A stretch of 64,000 nucleotides of DNA, from the NCBI RefSeq assembly GCF_033880585.1, contig NZ_CP137624.1:2701501-2765500 (forward strand), written 5' to 3'. A model generated the notes under the pieces. The model was not told the origin of the DNA, did not search any database, and saw only the letters and a list, made by a program, of their open reading frames with translations. The stretch is from Lysinibacillus louembei. Its GTDB lineage: Bacteria > Bacillota > Bacilli > Bacillales_A > Planococcaceae. This document shows positions 53,222 to 62,242 of the stretch, piece after piece (the stretch's first letter is position 1; each line of letters begins with the position of its first letter). The translations under genes were made by a program, and so were the position numbers.

Positions 53222-54148
53222 ATGTGCCATTTGCGTAATCTTTTACTCGTTATTTTCTTTATTTTGATTCCTGTGCAAGTATCTGCAAAGGAACTCATAC
53301 CAATGGGGCAATCAATTGGTATTCAGTTAAAACTACCCTTTATTTACGTATCACATGACATACTTTTACCAAATGGCGAATGGTTAAAGCAAGGTGATAA
53401 AGTGCTCGCAGTTGATGAGCAAGAGATTAATCAAATACAGCAATTTGCTGAAATTAAAGAGCCATCAGCATTGCGCATTGAACGTGCGAACAAAGAGAAA
53501 GTTTTAAACTTAACAAGCGAAGAAATACAAAATGTGTTGCCCTTTTTAAAAGATGAAACAGATGGCATTGGAACTTTGACATTTCTTGACCCTACAACGA
53601 ACGAATATGGAGCGCTTGGCCATCAAATTGTCGACAGTGCATTGACAACGCCACCTCCATTTATTGACGGCGCCATTTTTTTAGCCTCCATTTCACAGGT
53701 GAAAAAAAGTGAACCTGGTCAGCCTGGTTATAAAATTTCGATTGTAAATAAGGATCGGCAGCGACTAGGTAACGTTTTGTTTAACAATGTTTATGGCGTA
53801 TTTGGAGAATGGGAACAAGGTTTATCACAAAGTTTGCGACAGCCAATGGAAATTATGCATGATTCAGAAATAAAGCGCGGAGAAGCGCAAATGCTGACAG
53901 CGATTGAAGGCGAAAAAGTTGAAAAATTTGCAATTACCATTGATAAAGTTGATGGAGCCAATATTGTATTTCGCGTAACTGACCCTAAATTATTAAGTAA
54001 AACAGGCGGCATTTTACAAGGAATGAGCGGTAGCCCAATCATTCAAAATGACCGTTTTGTCGGTGCGGTAACGCATATGTTTGTCGAACATCCTGCAAAA
54101 GGTGCTGCTTTGTCGATAGGAGAAATGCTAAAAAAATCACCAAAATAA
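53222..54148 (+). CDS. spoIVB: SpoIVB-like sporulation serine peptidase (S55), short form
   Basis: A 308-residue secreted peptidase. In sporulation SpoIVB is made in the forespore and triggers pro-sigma-K processing. The signal/anchor helix is at about 5-22. A reduced PDZ-like stretch (WLKQGDKVLAVDEQEINQI) follows, and the S55 domain starts at DGIGTLTF (about 119). The catalytic His is in YGALGHQIVD and the Ser in QGMSGSPII (about 270). It is over 100 residues shorter than the B. subtilis protein, chiefly before and within the PDZ region. AAGGAGGTGA precedes the ATG. CATAGTA at 53175-53181 resembles a sigma-G -10, but no good -35 is seen. Confidence 0.9.
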   Translation: MCHLRNLLLVIFFILIPVQVSAKELIPMGQSIGIQLKLPFIYVSHDILLPNGEWLKQGDKVLAVDEQEINQIQQFAEIKEPSALRIERANKEKVLNLTSEEIQNVLPFLKDETDGIGTLTFLDPTTNEYGALGHQIVDSALTTPPPFIDGAIFLASISQVKKSEPGQPGYKISIVNKDRQRLGNVLFNNVYGVFGEWEQGLSQSLRQPMEIMHDSEIKRGEAQMLTAIEGEKVEKFAITIDKVDGANIVFRVTDPKLLSKTGGILQGMSGSPIIQNDRFVGAVTHMFVEHPAKGAALSIGEMLKKSPK

Positions 54149-54153
54149 GGACT

Positions 54154-54198
54154 AAAAGACTATACCAATTCTTTCGGGTATAGTCTTTTACAAATTTT
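54154..54198 (+). terminator. spoIVB terminator
   Basis: AAAAGACTATACC (54154-54166) pairs with GGTATAGTCTTTT (54177-54189), followed shortly by T5. Confidence 0.85.
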
Positions 54199-54212
54199 TC
54201 TGATAAAATAAC

Positions 54213-54329
54213 AAGGAATGGTTTCGTAATTTGTGGAAAAAAGTAGCTTTTTGTCACTATATAAGGAATTTATATAACTTCATGTTTATTTTTCATACAT
54301 AATAAAGGGTTTTTATTAAATATGTCGAA
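54213..54329 (+). promoter_or_regulatory. spo0A upstream control region with 0A box
   Basis: TGTCGAA (54323-54329) is a perfect Spo0A-binding box. AAGGAATGG (54213-54221) with GTGGAAAAA 11 bp later (54233-54241) resembles a sigma-H promoter. Autostimulation of spo0A by Spo0A~P and sigma-H is known in Bacillus; use of these exact sites here is inference. Confidence 0.45.
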
Positions 54330-54370
54330 AACTCAAAAGCGGTACTCCATAATCAAATTGGGATTATTTA

Positions 54371-54500
54371 TCATGATTCAGCAATTTTTTCTGCGACAAG
54401 TGTCTAAACGTCCGCTGAGTCATGATAAAACTTCTGGCGGATGGCATAGATTTTTTCGAGCTCGAAAAAAATCTAGTCGCAATTACGCCTCGGTGTAACT
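54371..54500. repeat. Imperfect palindromic element between spoIVB and spo0A
   Basis: TCATGATTCAGC (54371-54382) and GCTGAGTCATGA (54413-54424) form a 12-bp inverted repeat with one mismatch. They are followed by a second palindrome AGATTTTTTCGAG / CTCGAAAAAAATCT (54448-54474), then GTCGCAATTACGCCTCGG. The block is unlike ordinary promoter DNA and could be a dispersed non-coding repeat. It lies only ~45-170 bp before spo0A. Confidence 0.55.
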
Positions 54501-54545
54501 GATAGGGGAAACTGTAGAAATTAATTATTTAAGGGGGCTTTATAA

Positions 54546-55343
54546 ATGTCAAAAGTAAAAATTGCAGTTGCGGATGATAATCGAGATTTGTTGAAAGCGA
54601 TGGAAGCATATTTCACAGATCATACGCATATCGAATTAATTGCGACTGCACAAAACGGTAAAATATGCATTAAAATGTTAGAAGAGGTCCAACCTGATGT
54701 TTTGTTGCTTGATATCATTATGCCACATCTCGACGGCTTAGCGGTATTAGAGACTTTATATAACGATAATCGTTTAGAAAATATGCAAGTTATTATGCTA
54801 ACAGCCTTTGGACAAGAGGATGTTATGAAGCAAGCAGTAAACTATGGTGCTTCCTACTTTATGCTGAAGCCTTTTGAATTCGAGCAGCTAGAGCAAAAAA
54901 TTCTACAATGTGCGAAGCATGCACCTGAGCCAACAAAGCAACAGCGTACGAGCGTGCTACAGCCGAAAGGTGCACAAAAGGTTGACCAGCGTCAGCTTGA
55001 TACGACAATTACAGCAATCATTAAAGAAATTGGCGTGCCAGCACACATTAAAGGCTATGTTTATTTACGTGAAGCGATTCAAATGGTTTATTACGATATC
55101 GAGCTACTTAGCTCTGTAACGAAAATTTTATATCCAGATATCGCAGAAAAATTCAATACAACACCATCACGTGTAGAGCGTGCGATTCGTCATGCTATCG
55201 AAGTTGCATGGAATAGAGGGAACTATGAATCGATTTCCGAAATGTTTGGTTATACGGTGCACCACCTAAAATCGAAGCCAACAAATTCAGAATTCATCGC
55301 CATGATTGCGGATAAAATTCGCATTGAGTTAGTGGCGAGCTGA
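54546..55343 (+). CDS. spo0A: Sporulation master regulator Spo0A
   Basis: A 265-residue response regulator. The receiver domain (about 1-125) has acidic pocket D10-D11, phosphoacceptor Asp56 ([12 protein letters not shown]), Thr in MLTAFGQ and Lys in FMLKPFEFE. After a linker, the DNA-binding domain (about 150-265) contains the recognition helix [15 protein letters not shown]. Phosphorylated by a phosphorelay, it commits the cell to sporulation. AAGGGGGC precedes the ATG. Confidence 0.98.
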   Translation: MSKVKIAVADDNRDLLKAMEAYFTDHTHIELIATAQNGKICIKMLEEVQPDVLLLDIIMPHLDGLAVLETLYNDNRLENMQVIMLTAFGQEDVMKQAVNYGASYFMLKPFEFEQLEQKILQCAKHAPEPTKQQRTSVLQPKGAQKVDQRQLDTTITAIIKEIGVPAHIKGYVYLREAIQMVYYDIELLSSVTKILYPDIAEKFNTTPSRVERAIRHAIEVAWNRGNYESISEMFGYTVHHLKSKPTNSEFIAMIADKIRIELVAS

Positions 55344-55395
55344 GTGTGAAGATGGCTGTTTGAGAGCTATAAATAATTAAATGTATATATTAAGC

Positions 55396-55435
55396 ACACG
55401 CTCGTTTCTCGCTACGGATAATGAGCGTGTGTTTT
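55396..55435 (+). terminator. spo0A terminator
   Basis: ACACGCTC (55396-55403) pairs with GAGCGTGT (55423-55430), followed by GTTTT. Confidence 0.75.
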
Positions 55436-55650
55436 GTATGTCAAAACCAAATTATTTCATGGTGTATGTATGAACAAGTGCATATAGGCTCTATTCACAA
55501 ATAATGAAATCTTTGATATTTGTAGGCTAAAAGACCTATATCTATTTTCCAATCTATTTAACTTATTTTAAGTAGGATAGATGGCTTATTCCATCTAAAT
55601 GCAATAAAATTAACAATTTTCTAGTTTTTTTGAGAATTTTATAAAACGAC

Positions 55651-55679
55651 TAAACAAATGCTTGTTTATTGTATATACT
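55651..55679. promoter_or_regulatory. Inverted repeat in promoter region of FapA-like gene
   Basis: TAAACAA (55651-55657) and TTGTTTA (55662-55668) form a perfect inverted repeat just upstream of TATACT (55674-55679), where a repressor would block the promoter. In the rest of the 362-bp gap (55344-55705) I see only the spo0A terminator and AT-rich DNA. Confidence 0.4.
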
Positions 55680-55705
55680 AAATAAGAAGGGGAAGGAGGA
55701 ATTAT

Positions 55706-57277
55706 GTGTCTATTTTTACGAATGATTATTTTGAAATGACAGAGCAAAATGGAAAAGTGTTTATTCGCACAATCAAATCGGGTTTTCCTTTAAAGGACTT
55801 TGATACTATTTTGAGATCACATCCACGTGTCAAGTTGACTAATTTTGCTGTATTAAAAAATGTATTAGCAACAGAAAGTGAGACGACAACTGAAATTGGT
55901 ATATGGCTGCCCAATATCGAAATTGAAGTAGCGCGTGATAATATGTCAGCTTCACTTTTTATTTATGAAACTGTAGAGGAATTACAGCAAAATAGTGAGC
56001 GCTTCATCGCTGAAATTGAAAGCCTTTTACAGCAAAAAAAGATTGTTCATGGTATTCAACCAATTCAAATAGAAAAAATTGTTCCAACAAAAGCATATTT
56101 AATTGCACAAGGCACACCACCGATTAAAGGTGAGGATGCAAAAATTACATATTTGGAAATACCTGAACGTAAACCGGTTATTCAAGAGGATGGGAAAGCC
56201 GATTACTATGAAATGAATTTTATTTTTGAAATACATGAGGATAGCTGGCTCGGTGAAAAAATATTGGCACAGCCAGGAGTTGATGGCCAAACCATTTTTG
56301 GAGAAACTATTGTGGCTGCTCACGGCAAGGATATCCCTTTAAAATATGATCGCAAAGCAGCTTATGAAGTAGAAGAGGATGGCAAAATTGTTTTACGTTC
56401 TAAATATGCTGGTGCATTAGGTCAAGTGCAAGGGCAGTTAACAATTAGCCATCATTTATCCATTAATAATGATATCGGTATTGAAACAGGCAACATCGAT
56501 TTTCAAGGCTCTTTAACCGTTCGAGGAACTGTACAAAGCGGTTTTTCCATTATCGCAAAAGGGGATATTTCCATTGAGTCAAATGAAGGAATAACAGGGG
56601 CTAAGCTTATTCGTTCATTAGAGGGCGATATTTACATTCGTGGCGGCGTTTTCGGTTTAGGGGAAACCGAAATCGAGGCTGGAGGAAATATATATATAAA
56701 GCACGTAAATGAAGCAAATTTAAAAGCCAATGGAGAAATTCATATTGGATCTTATTCGTTAGGCTCGCACTTATCAGCAAATTCTATTTTTTTAGATGAG
56801 CGCAAGGGGAAAATTATAGGTGGAACGGCAACAGCGAAGGATATGATTGTATCGGCTATTGCAGGTAATCACTTAGAACGCAGAACAGAGCTTATTATTA
56901 ATACATTCAATAAAAAAGAGCTGCAAGCAATCATTCAAGAAAAAGCGAAGCTATTGAAAAATGAGCAGGATGAAATTGTGAAATATGAGGCGCAATTGGA
57001 AAAAATTTTGTCATCACAGGGCACATTAAATAGTCAGCAAGCAGCTGTTGTCGAGCAAGTGAAGCAAAAAATCAACGCATTAAAAAAATATGTCGCAAGC
57101 TTAGATAACGAAATTAAAGTGAGCATTAATGATTTACACAACGCTGGAAAAGAGGAAATTAAAATTACGAAGGAAGCGTACCCTGGTACGTATATTCAAA
57201 TTGGTAAGAAATCATCTCTTTTAACAAAAATGACAAATGGTACATTTTTATTGGATTCAGGGGAGTTGAATGTATAA
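55706..57277 (+). CDS. FapA-family (DUF342) protein
   Basis: A 523-residue protein. The N-terminal ~130 residues form a mixed domain. The centre (about 170-390) is a DUF342/FapA beta-helix-like region rich in G-N-I and G-D-I repeats (INNDIGIETGNIDFQGSLTV, EAGGNIYIKHVNEANLKANG). A coiled coil follows (about 400-480). The family is linked to cell-surface or flagellar assembly in some bacteria, but its role in Bacillales is not settled. The GTG start has AAGGAGGA upstream. It lies directly before a glycerophosphodiesterase gene. Confidence 0.82.
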   Translation: MSIFTNDYFEMTEQNGKVFIRTIKSGFPLKDFDTILRSHPRVKLTNFAVLKNVLATESETTTEIGIWLPNIEIEVARDNMSASLFIYETVEELQQNSERFIAEIESLLQQKKIVHGIQPIQIEKIVPTKAYLIAQGTPPIKGEDAKITYLEIPERKPVIQEDGKADYYEMNFIFEIHEDSWLGEKILAQPGVDGQTIFGETIVAAHGKDIPLKYDRKAAYEVEEDGKIVLRSKYAGALGQVQGQLTISHHLSINNDIGIETGNIDFQGSLTVRGTVQSGFSIIAKGDISIESNEGITGAKLIRSLEGDIYIRGGVFGLGETEIEAGGNIYIKHVNEANLKANGEIHIGSYSLGSHLSANSIFLDERKGKIIGGTATAKDMIVSAIAGNHLERRTELIINTFNKKELQAIIQEKAKLLKNEQDEIVKYEAQLEKILSSQGTLNSQQAAVVEQVKQKINALKKYVASLDNEIKVSINDLHNAGKEEIKITKEAYPGTYIQIGKKSSLLTKMTNGTFLLDSGELNV

Positions 57278-57988
57278 ATGAGCCTTCCGATATATGCACA
57301 TCGAGGTGCTTCTGCCTACGCTCTTGAAAACACAATGGAGGCATTTCAAAAAGCGCTAAAGCTCGGTGCAAATGGTATCGAATTGGATGTGCAATGCTCA
57401 AAAGATGGACAATTGATAGTTTTTCACGATAATAATATAAAGCGTTTAACAGGTGTGAATCGGCTTGTACAGGACTGTTCGTTAGAAGAGCTGCAAAGCT
57501 ACCGTTTAGGAAAGCGCTTTTCGCGTATTTTCTCAACGAAGCATATGCCCAAACTGCATGATATCATTGAATGGGCGAATAAGGAAAACGTGGCCTTGAA
57601 CATTGAGCTAAAGGAATCACTAATGACAAATCAAGATGCATTAATTCAGCTATTAAAAACGATTCGCCTGCCAGCTCACAGCCATTTTTCATCATTTTAT
57701 GAGCAGTTACTTATTATTGTGAAAAAACATTGTCCACATATAGAAACGGCATTTTTAGTGACGAAAAAATTTGATTGGACAAAATTGGGGAAATTATCAC
57801 ATATCGATACAATCCATGCGCATAAAAAATATTATAAGCGCAACTATTTAAAAGCGTGCGAGTATGCGGGAAAAAACATTCGCTTTTATAGCATCACGGG
57901 CAAGGAGTCTTTTATTGCTCAGCCACATCCAAGTGTTGTAGGGTGGATTACGGATTATCCAGATATTGTAGCGAAAAATAGCATATAG
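57278..57988 (+). CDS. Glycerophosphodiester phosphodiesterase (YqiK-like)
   Basis: A 236-residue GDPD enzyme with AHRGASAYALENTMEAF (about 7-23; active-site His and Glu), GIELDVQCSKDGQLIVFHDN (about 33-52; metal-binding Glu-x-Asp and second His) and NIELKE. No signal peptide is seen, so it acts in the cytosol on deacylated phospholipid or teichoic-acid products. Its ATG directly follows the stop of the FapA-like gene. Confidence 0.92.
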   Translation: MSLPIYAHRGASAYALENTMEAFQKALKLGANGIELDVQCSKDGQLIVFHDNNIKRLTGVNRLVQDCSLEELQSYRLGKRFSRIFSTKHMPKLHDIIEWANKENVALNIELKESLMTNQDALIQLLKTIRLPAHSHFSSFYEQLLIIVKKHCPHIETAFLVTKKFDWTKLGKLSHIDTIHAHKKYYKRNYLKACEYAGKNIRFYSITGKESFIAQPHPSVVGWITDYPDIVAKNSI

Positions 57989-57989
57989 G

Positions 57990-58035
57990 AAAGGTGTAGG
58001 AAGAGAGGTTGTAAACCATTTTCCTACACCTTTTT
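57990..58035. terminator. Bidirectional terminator
   Basis: AAAGGTGTAGGAA (57990-58002) pairs with TTCCTACACCTTT (58021-58033), followed by further Ts. It also serves the convergent DUF2627 gene. Confidence 0.85.
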
Positions 58036-58267
58036 ATTTTTGCCAACGCTCTGCTACTTTTCCTTTTTTACGATCTCTGTGTAGTAAGAAGCCTGCAAAA
58101 AAGCCGAAGCCGATTAAAAATAAAATAATCCCAATGACAAATTGTAACCAAATCCAAGGGATGGGAGAAATCAACACACCGAACAGTGTATCTCGCATCA
58201 ATTTAATTCCAGCAGCTGCCATAAGTCCAGGAATTAGTAGTACAATAAATGCAGCCATTCGAGCCAT
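58034..58267 (-). CDS. DUF2627 membrane protein (YqzF-like)
   Basis: A 77-residue protein with two membrane helices (about 3-24 and 40-62) and a basic tail (HRDRKKGKVAERWQK). It matches the short DUF2627/YqzF family found near the bcd/bkd locus in Bacillales. Function is unknown. AGGAGGTAGG precedes the ATG. Confidence 0.85.
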   Translation of the reverse strand: MARMAAFIVLLIPGLMAAAGIKLMRDTLFGVLISPIPWIWLQFVIGIILFLIGFGFFAGFLLHRDRKKGKVAERWQK

Positions 58268-58371
58268 TTTCCTACCTCCTAACTCTATCTTATTTATTGT
58301 ACAACCCCTTATAATATTGTCAAGAAAACAGGCGTCATTGTGCTGTTTTTGCCATGTTTCAGTAACCTCTG

Positions 58372-58386
58372 AATAGTTAGAAAATT
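58372..58386. promoter_or_regulatory. CodY-box-like site upstream of bcd
   Basis: AATAGTTAGAAAATT matches the CodY consensus AATTTTCWGAAAATT (as its complement) with three mismatches. CodY control of branched-chain amino acid genes is well known in Bacillales; binding here is inference. Confidence 0.3.
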
Positions 58387-58521
58387 CTTAATTATTATGG
58401 ATTGCATAATAATTGTTGATTAAAAACGAATTTAAACGTATTGTAAAAATAAGCAGTGAAAATAAATGGTTTTTTCATGGCGAAATTGTGAACTTTTGAA
58501 AAACACAACAGTAAACAAGAA

Positions 58522-58535
58522 AGTAAACGCTTTCT
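58522..58535. promoter_or_regulatory. cre-like site upstream of bcd
   Basis: The complement AGAAAGCGTTTACT keeps the ARCG core and fits the CcpA consensus WTGNNARCGNWWWCAW with two symmetric end mismatches. It lies 24 bp before the bcd start, where CcpA would repress. Confidence 0.5.
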
Positions 58536-58558
58536 TTTAGTTGAAAGGGGTATATGCA

Positions 58559-59653
58559 ATGGAAATCTTTAAGTACATGGAAAAGTATGATTATGAACAA
58601 CTCGTTTTTTGTCAGGACAAAGAATCGGGCTTAAAGGCAATTATTGCAATCCATGATACGACGTTAGGACCAGCACTCGGTGGTTCACGTATGTGGACAT
58701 ATGCATCAGAGGAAGATGCAATCGAGGATGCATTGCGATTAGCGCGTGGTATGACTTACAAAAATGCGGCAGCAGGCTTAAATTTAGGCGGAGGCAAAAC
58801 GGTTATTATCGGCGATCCATTTAAAGATAAAAACGAAGAAATGTTCCGTGCATTAGGTCGCTTTATTCAAGGCTTAAATGGTCGTTATATTACAGCAGAG
58901 GATGTTGGGACAACAGTAACTGATATGGATTTAATCCATGAGGAAACAAACTATGTGACAGGTATTTCACCAGCGTTTGGTTCATCGGGTAACCCATCTC
59001 CTGTAACGGCATATGGCGTTTATTTAGGTATTAAAGCAGCTGCGAAAGAAGCATTTGGTACAGATATACTTGAAGGACGTACAGTTGCTGTACAAGGGCT
59101 AGGAAACGTTGCATATACACTATGTGAGTATTTACATAAAGACGGTGTAAAATTAGTTGTAACAGATATTAACAAAGCAGCCGTTGATCGTGTTGTTAGC
59201 GCATTTGGCGCGACAGCCGTTGACCCAGCTGACATTTATAAGCAAGATGTAGACATTTTTGCACCATGTGCACTTGGTGCGATTATTAATGATGAGACGA
59301 TTCCACAATTAAAAGCGAAGGTCATTGCTGGCTCAGCGAACAACCAGCTACAGGAATCACGTCATGGTCAAATTTTACATGAAAAAGGCATTATTTATGC
59401 CCCTGACTATGTGATTAATGCAGGCGGGGTAATCAATGTAGCAGATGAGCTATATGGCTATAATCGCGACCGTGCGATGAAGCGAGTAGAAACAATTTAC
59501 GATAGCATCGCAAAAATCTTAACAATTTCAAAAGAGCAAGATGTACCGACATACTTAGCTGCAAACAAGCTTGCAGAGGATCGTATTGCGCGTGTTGCGA
59601 AATCTCGTAGCCAATTTTTACGCAATGAAAAAAATATTTTAAACGGTCGTTAA
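58559..59653 (+). CDS. bcd: Leucine dehydrogenase
   Basis: A 364-residue enzyme that deaminates leucine, isoleucine and valine to 2-oxo acids with NAD. The substrate domain has [11 protein letters not shown] (about 37-47) and catalytic Lys in [15 protein letters not shown] (about 74-88). The Rossmann domain has [17 protein letters not shown]. The ATG at 58559 follows GAAAGGGG. It is first in a branched-chain catabolic cluster. The ptb and buk genes that flank bcd in B. subtilis are absent. Confidence 0.95.
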   Translation: MEIFKYMEKYDYEQLVFCQDKESGLKAIIAIHDTTLGPALGGSRMWTYASEEDAIEDALRLARGMTYKNAAAGLNLGGGKTVIIGDPFKDKNEEMFRALGRFIQGLNGRYITAEDVGTTVTDMDLIHEETNYVTGISPAFGSSGNPSPVTAYGVYLGIKAAAKEAFGTDILEGRTVAVQGLGNVAYTLCEYLHKDGVKLVVTDINKAAVDRVVSAFGATAVDPADIYKQDVDIFAPCALGAIINDETIPQLKAKVIAGSANNQLQESRHGQILHEKGIIYAPDYVINAGGVINVADELYGYNRDRAMKRVETIYDSIAKILTISKEQDVPTYLAANKLAEDRIARVAKSRSQFLRNEKNILNGR

Positions 59654-59667
59654 GCATGACAGGCGAA

Positions 59668-59702
59668 AAGGAGGTAAAGATAATCTTTGCTTCCTTTTTT
59701 CT
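59668..59702 (+). terminator. Weak terminator or attenuator between bcd and lpdV
   Basis: AAAGGAGGTAAAGAT pairs imperfectly with ATCTTTGCTTCCTTT, followed by Ts. It may lower expression of the downstream bkd genes relative to bcd. Confidence 0.55.
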
Positions 59703-59722
59703 AAAGAAGGGAGATGTTTTTC

Positions 59723-61144
59723 ATGGCACATGAATATGATGTGGTCATTTTAGGTGGCGGAACAGGCGGTTATGTTGCAGCCATTCGAGCAGCACAGCTC
59801 GGTTTAAAAACAGCGGTTGTTGAAAAGGCGAAGCTAGGAGGCACATGCTTGCATAAAGGCTGTATCCCAAGCAAGGCGCTGTTAAGAAGCGCTGAAGTAT
59901 ATCGCACAGCAAAAGAAAGTGAAACATTTGGAGTAGAAGTAGCAGGCGTCAAATTGCAATTTGAACAAGTGCAAAATCGTAAAAACTCCATTATTAAAAC
60001 ATTACATGCAGGTATCGAAGGTTTAATGAAAAAAGGTAAAATTGATGTTTATTATGGTACAGGTCGTATATTAGGTCCTTCTATATTTTCTCCGATGCCT
60101 GGAACAATTTCAGTGGAGCTAGCGGACGGTGGCGAAAATGAAATGCTCGTACCAACAAATGTCATTATCGCAACTGGTTCAAAGCCAGCAACGCTGGAAG
60201 GGATTCCTGTTGACGGAGAACGTATATTAAATTCTGACCATGCACTAGAGCTGGAATCACTACCTGCTTCTATATTAATTGTAGGTGGTGGCGTAATTGG
60301 AATTGAATGGGCATCAATGCTTTGTGACTTTGGTGTGGATGTAACGGTTTTGGAGTATGGGGATCGCATTTTACCAACGGAGGATGCAGATATTTCCAAG
60401 GAAATGACGAAGGCGTTAACGAAGCGCGGTGTACGCATTGTGACAAATGCTCGCATGCAGACGGAAACGTTAAAAGCAGATGAGGAAGTATCCATTACAG
60501 TTACTGCTGGTGATACAACAGAGACATATAGCGCTGAAAAAATGCTCGTGAGCGTAGGACGTACAGCAAACACTGAAGGTATTGGTCTCGAAAATACCGA
60601 AATCGTAACAGAGCGCTCTTACATTCAAGTAAATGCTAACTATCAAACGAAGGAAAGCCATATTTATGCAATCGGCGATGCGATTGGTGGTATGCAGTTA
60701 GCGCATGTCGCTTCACATGAAGGCATTGTTGCGGTAGAGCATATTGCAGGACATAAAACAGAGGCGATTCATTATCCAAATGTGGCACGCTGTATTTATT
60801 CGTATCCAGAGGCATCAAGCGTTGGCTTGACAGAGGCGCAGGCGAAAGAGCAAGGCTTCGATGTCAAGGTGGCGAAGTTTCCATTTAAAGCAATCGGTAA
60901 AGCATTAGTGCATGGGGATGCGGAAGGCTTTGTCAAAATGATTGCAGATAGTAAAACAAACGACTTGTTAGGCGTTCATATGATTGGTCCACATGTAACA
61001 GATATGATTTCAGAATCAGCGCTTGCGCTATTGCTTGATGCAAGTCCATGGGAGATTGCTCAAACAATTCACCCACACCCATCACTAAGTGAAATTATTG
61101 GGGAAGCTGCACTGGCAATAGAAGGTCGAGCAATTCACTTCTAA
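59723..61144 (+). CDS. lpdV: Dihydrolipoyl dehydrogenase (E3) of branched-chain complex
   Basis: A 473-residue flavoprotein. FAD motif GGGTGGYVAAIRAAQLG (about 12-28), redox disulfide GGTCLHKGCIPSKALL (Cys about 42 and 47), NAD motif VGGGVIGIEWASMLCDFG, second FAD motif YAIGDAIGGMQLAHVA and the catalytic HPHPSLSE near the C-terminus. The ATG at 59723 is chosen because the upstream in-frame ATG abuts AAGGGAG directly. Confidence 0.95.
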   Translation: MAHEYDVVILGGGTGGYVAAIRAAQLGLKTAVVEKAKLGGTCLHKGCIPSKALLRSAEVYRTAKESETFGVEVAGVKLQFEQVQNRKNSIIKTLHAGIEGLMKKGKIDVYYGTGRILGPSIFSPMPGTISVELADGGENEMLVPTNVIIATGSKPATLEGIPVDGERILNSDHALELESLPASILIVGGGVIGIEWASMLCDFGVDVTVLEYGDRILPTEDADISKEMTKALTKRGVRIVTNARMQTETLKADEEVSITVTAGDTTETYSAEKMLVSVGRTANTEGIGLENTEIVTERSYIQVNANYQTKESHIYAIGDAIGGMQLAHVASHEGIVAVEHIAGHKTEAIHYPNVARCIYSYPEASSVGLTEAQAKEQGFDVKVAKFPFKAIGKALVHGDAEGFVKMIADSKTNDLLGVHMIGPHVTDMISESALALLLDASPWEIAQTIHPHPSLSEIIGEAALAIEGRAIHF

Positions 61145-61182
61145 CTTGAAAAAATTGATTCATATAATAAATGAGCACATAG

Positions 61183-61209
61183 CTGTTAGGAAGCTTGTTT
61201 TCCTAGCAG
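61183..61209 (+). other. Intra-operon hairpin between lpdV and bkdAA
   Basis: CTGTTAGGAA (61183-61192) pairs with TTCCTAGCAG (61200-61209), one G-U pair. Without a T run it is more likely a processing or stability element than a terminator. Confidence 0.5.
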
Positions 61210-61243
61210 TCTTAAATAGAAAGCTGTGAAAGGGGATGTTCGT

Positions 61244-62242
61244 ATGTTAAAACACGAAGACCTTGGATTAACAAATGAAGATGTATTAAAAATGTATGAA
61301 ACGATGCTGATGGCAAGACGTATTGATGAGCGTATGTGGCTATTAAATCGCGCGGGGAAAATACCTTTTGTTATTTCTTGTCAAGGACAGGAGGCTGCAC
61401 AGGTTGGCGCAGCATTTGCTTTAGATAATAACAAAGACTATATCGCACCATATTATCGTGATATGGGCGTTGTTCTACATTTTGGTATGACAGCAAAGGA
61501 TTTAATGCTATCAGCTTTTGCAAAGGCCGAGGACCCGAACTCTGGTGGTCGTCAAATGCCAGGGCACTTTGGGCAAAAGAAGAATCGTATTTTAACAGGT
61601 TCTTCACCAGTAACGACACAAGTACCACATGCAGTTGGTGTTGCGCTTGCAGGGAAAATTCAGCAAGAGGATTTTATTACCTTCGTAACATTGGGGGAGG
61701 GCTCGTCTAACCAAGGTGACTTCCATGAAGGAGCAAACTTCGCAGGCGTGCATAAGCTACCTGTTATTATTATGGTAGAAAACAATCAATATGCAATTTC
61801 TGTGCCTGTTGAGCGCCAATTAGGCTGTGCGAAAGTATCCGACCGCGGTATTGGCTATGGTATGCCAGGTGTTACAGTGGATGGCAAAAATCCACTTGAA
61901 GTATATAAAGTAGTAAAAGAAGCAGCAGATCGTGCTAGACGTGGAGAAGGGCCAAGCTTAATTGAAACGGTCACATATCGTTTAACAGCGCACTCATCAG
62001 ACGATGACGATCGCCAATATCGAACAGCGGAAGATATAGCAGAAGGTAAGGCAAATGACCCGTTGCTATTATTTGAAAACTACTTGCTTGAAGCGGGCGT
62101 AGCGACAGCTGAGACGTTTGAGGAGCTAAATGCTAAAATTGCTGCAATTGTTAATGAAGCAACAGATTATGCAGAGGCAGCACCATACGCGAAGCCAGAG
62201 CACGCATTGAAATACGTTTATGCTGAGGAGGGTGACGAATAA
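61244..62242 (+). CDS. bkdAA: Branched-chain 2-oxoacid dehydrogenase E1 alpha
   Basis: A 332-residue thiamine-diphosphate subunit. The TPP motif runs from GEGSSNQGDFHEGANFA to VENNQYAIS (about 151-187). The phosphorylation-loop region has YRLTAHSSDDDD. It decarboxylates the oxo acids made by leucine dehydrogenase, giving precursors for branched fatty acids. The ATG at 61244 follows AAAGGGGATG. Its stop overlaps the next start by 1 nt. Confidence 0.95.
   Translation: MLKHEDLGLTNEDVLKMYETMLMARRIDERMWLLNRAGKIPFVISCQGQEAAQVGAAFALDNNKDYIAPYYRDMGVVLHFGMTAKDLMLSAFAKAEDPNSGGRQMPGHFGQKKNRILTGSSPVTTQVPHAVGVALAGKIQQEDFITFVTLGEGSSNQGDFHEGANFAGVHKLPVIIMVENNQYAISVPVERQLGCAKVSDRGIGYGMPGVTVDGKNPLEVYKVVKEAADRARRGEGPSLIETVTYRLTAHSSDDDDRQYRTAEDIAEGKANDPLLLFENYLLEAGVATAETFEELNAKIAAIVNEATDYAEAAPYAKPEHALKYVYAEEGDE

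Noticed and set aside
58430-58500. Sigma-54 (-24/-12) promoter for bcd
   Set aside because: TGGC occurs near 58480 but no GC stands at the required 10-nt spacing.
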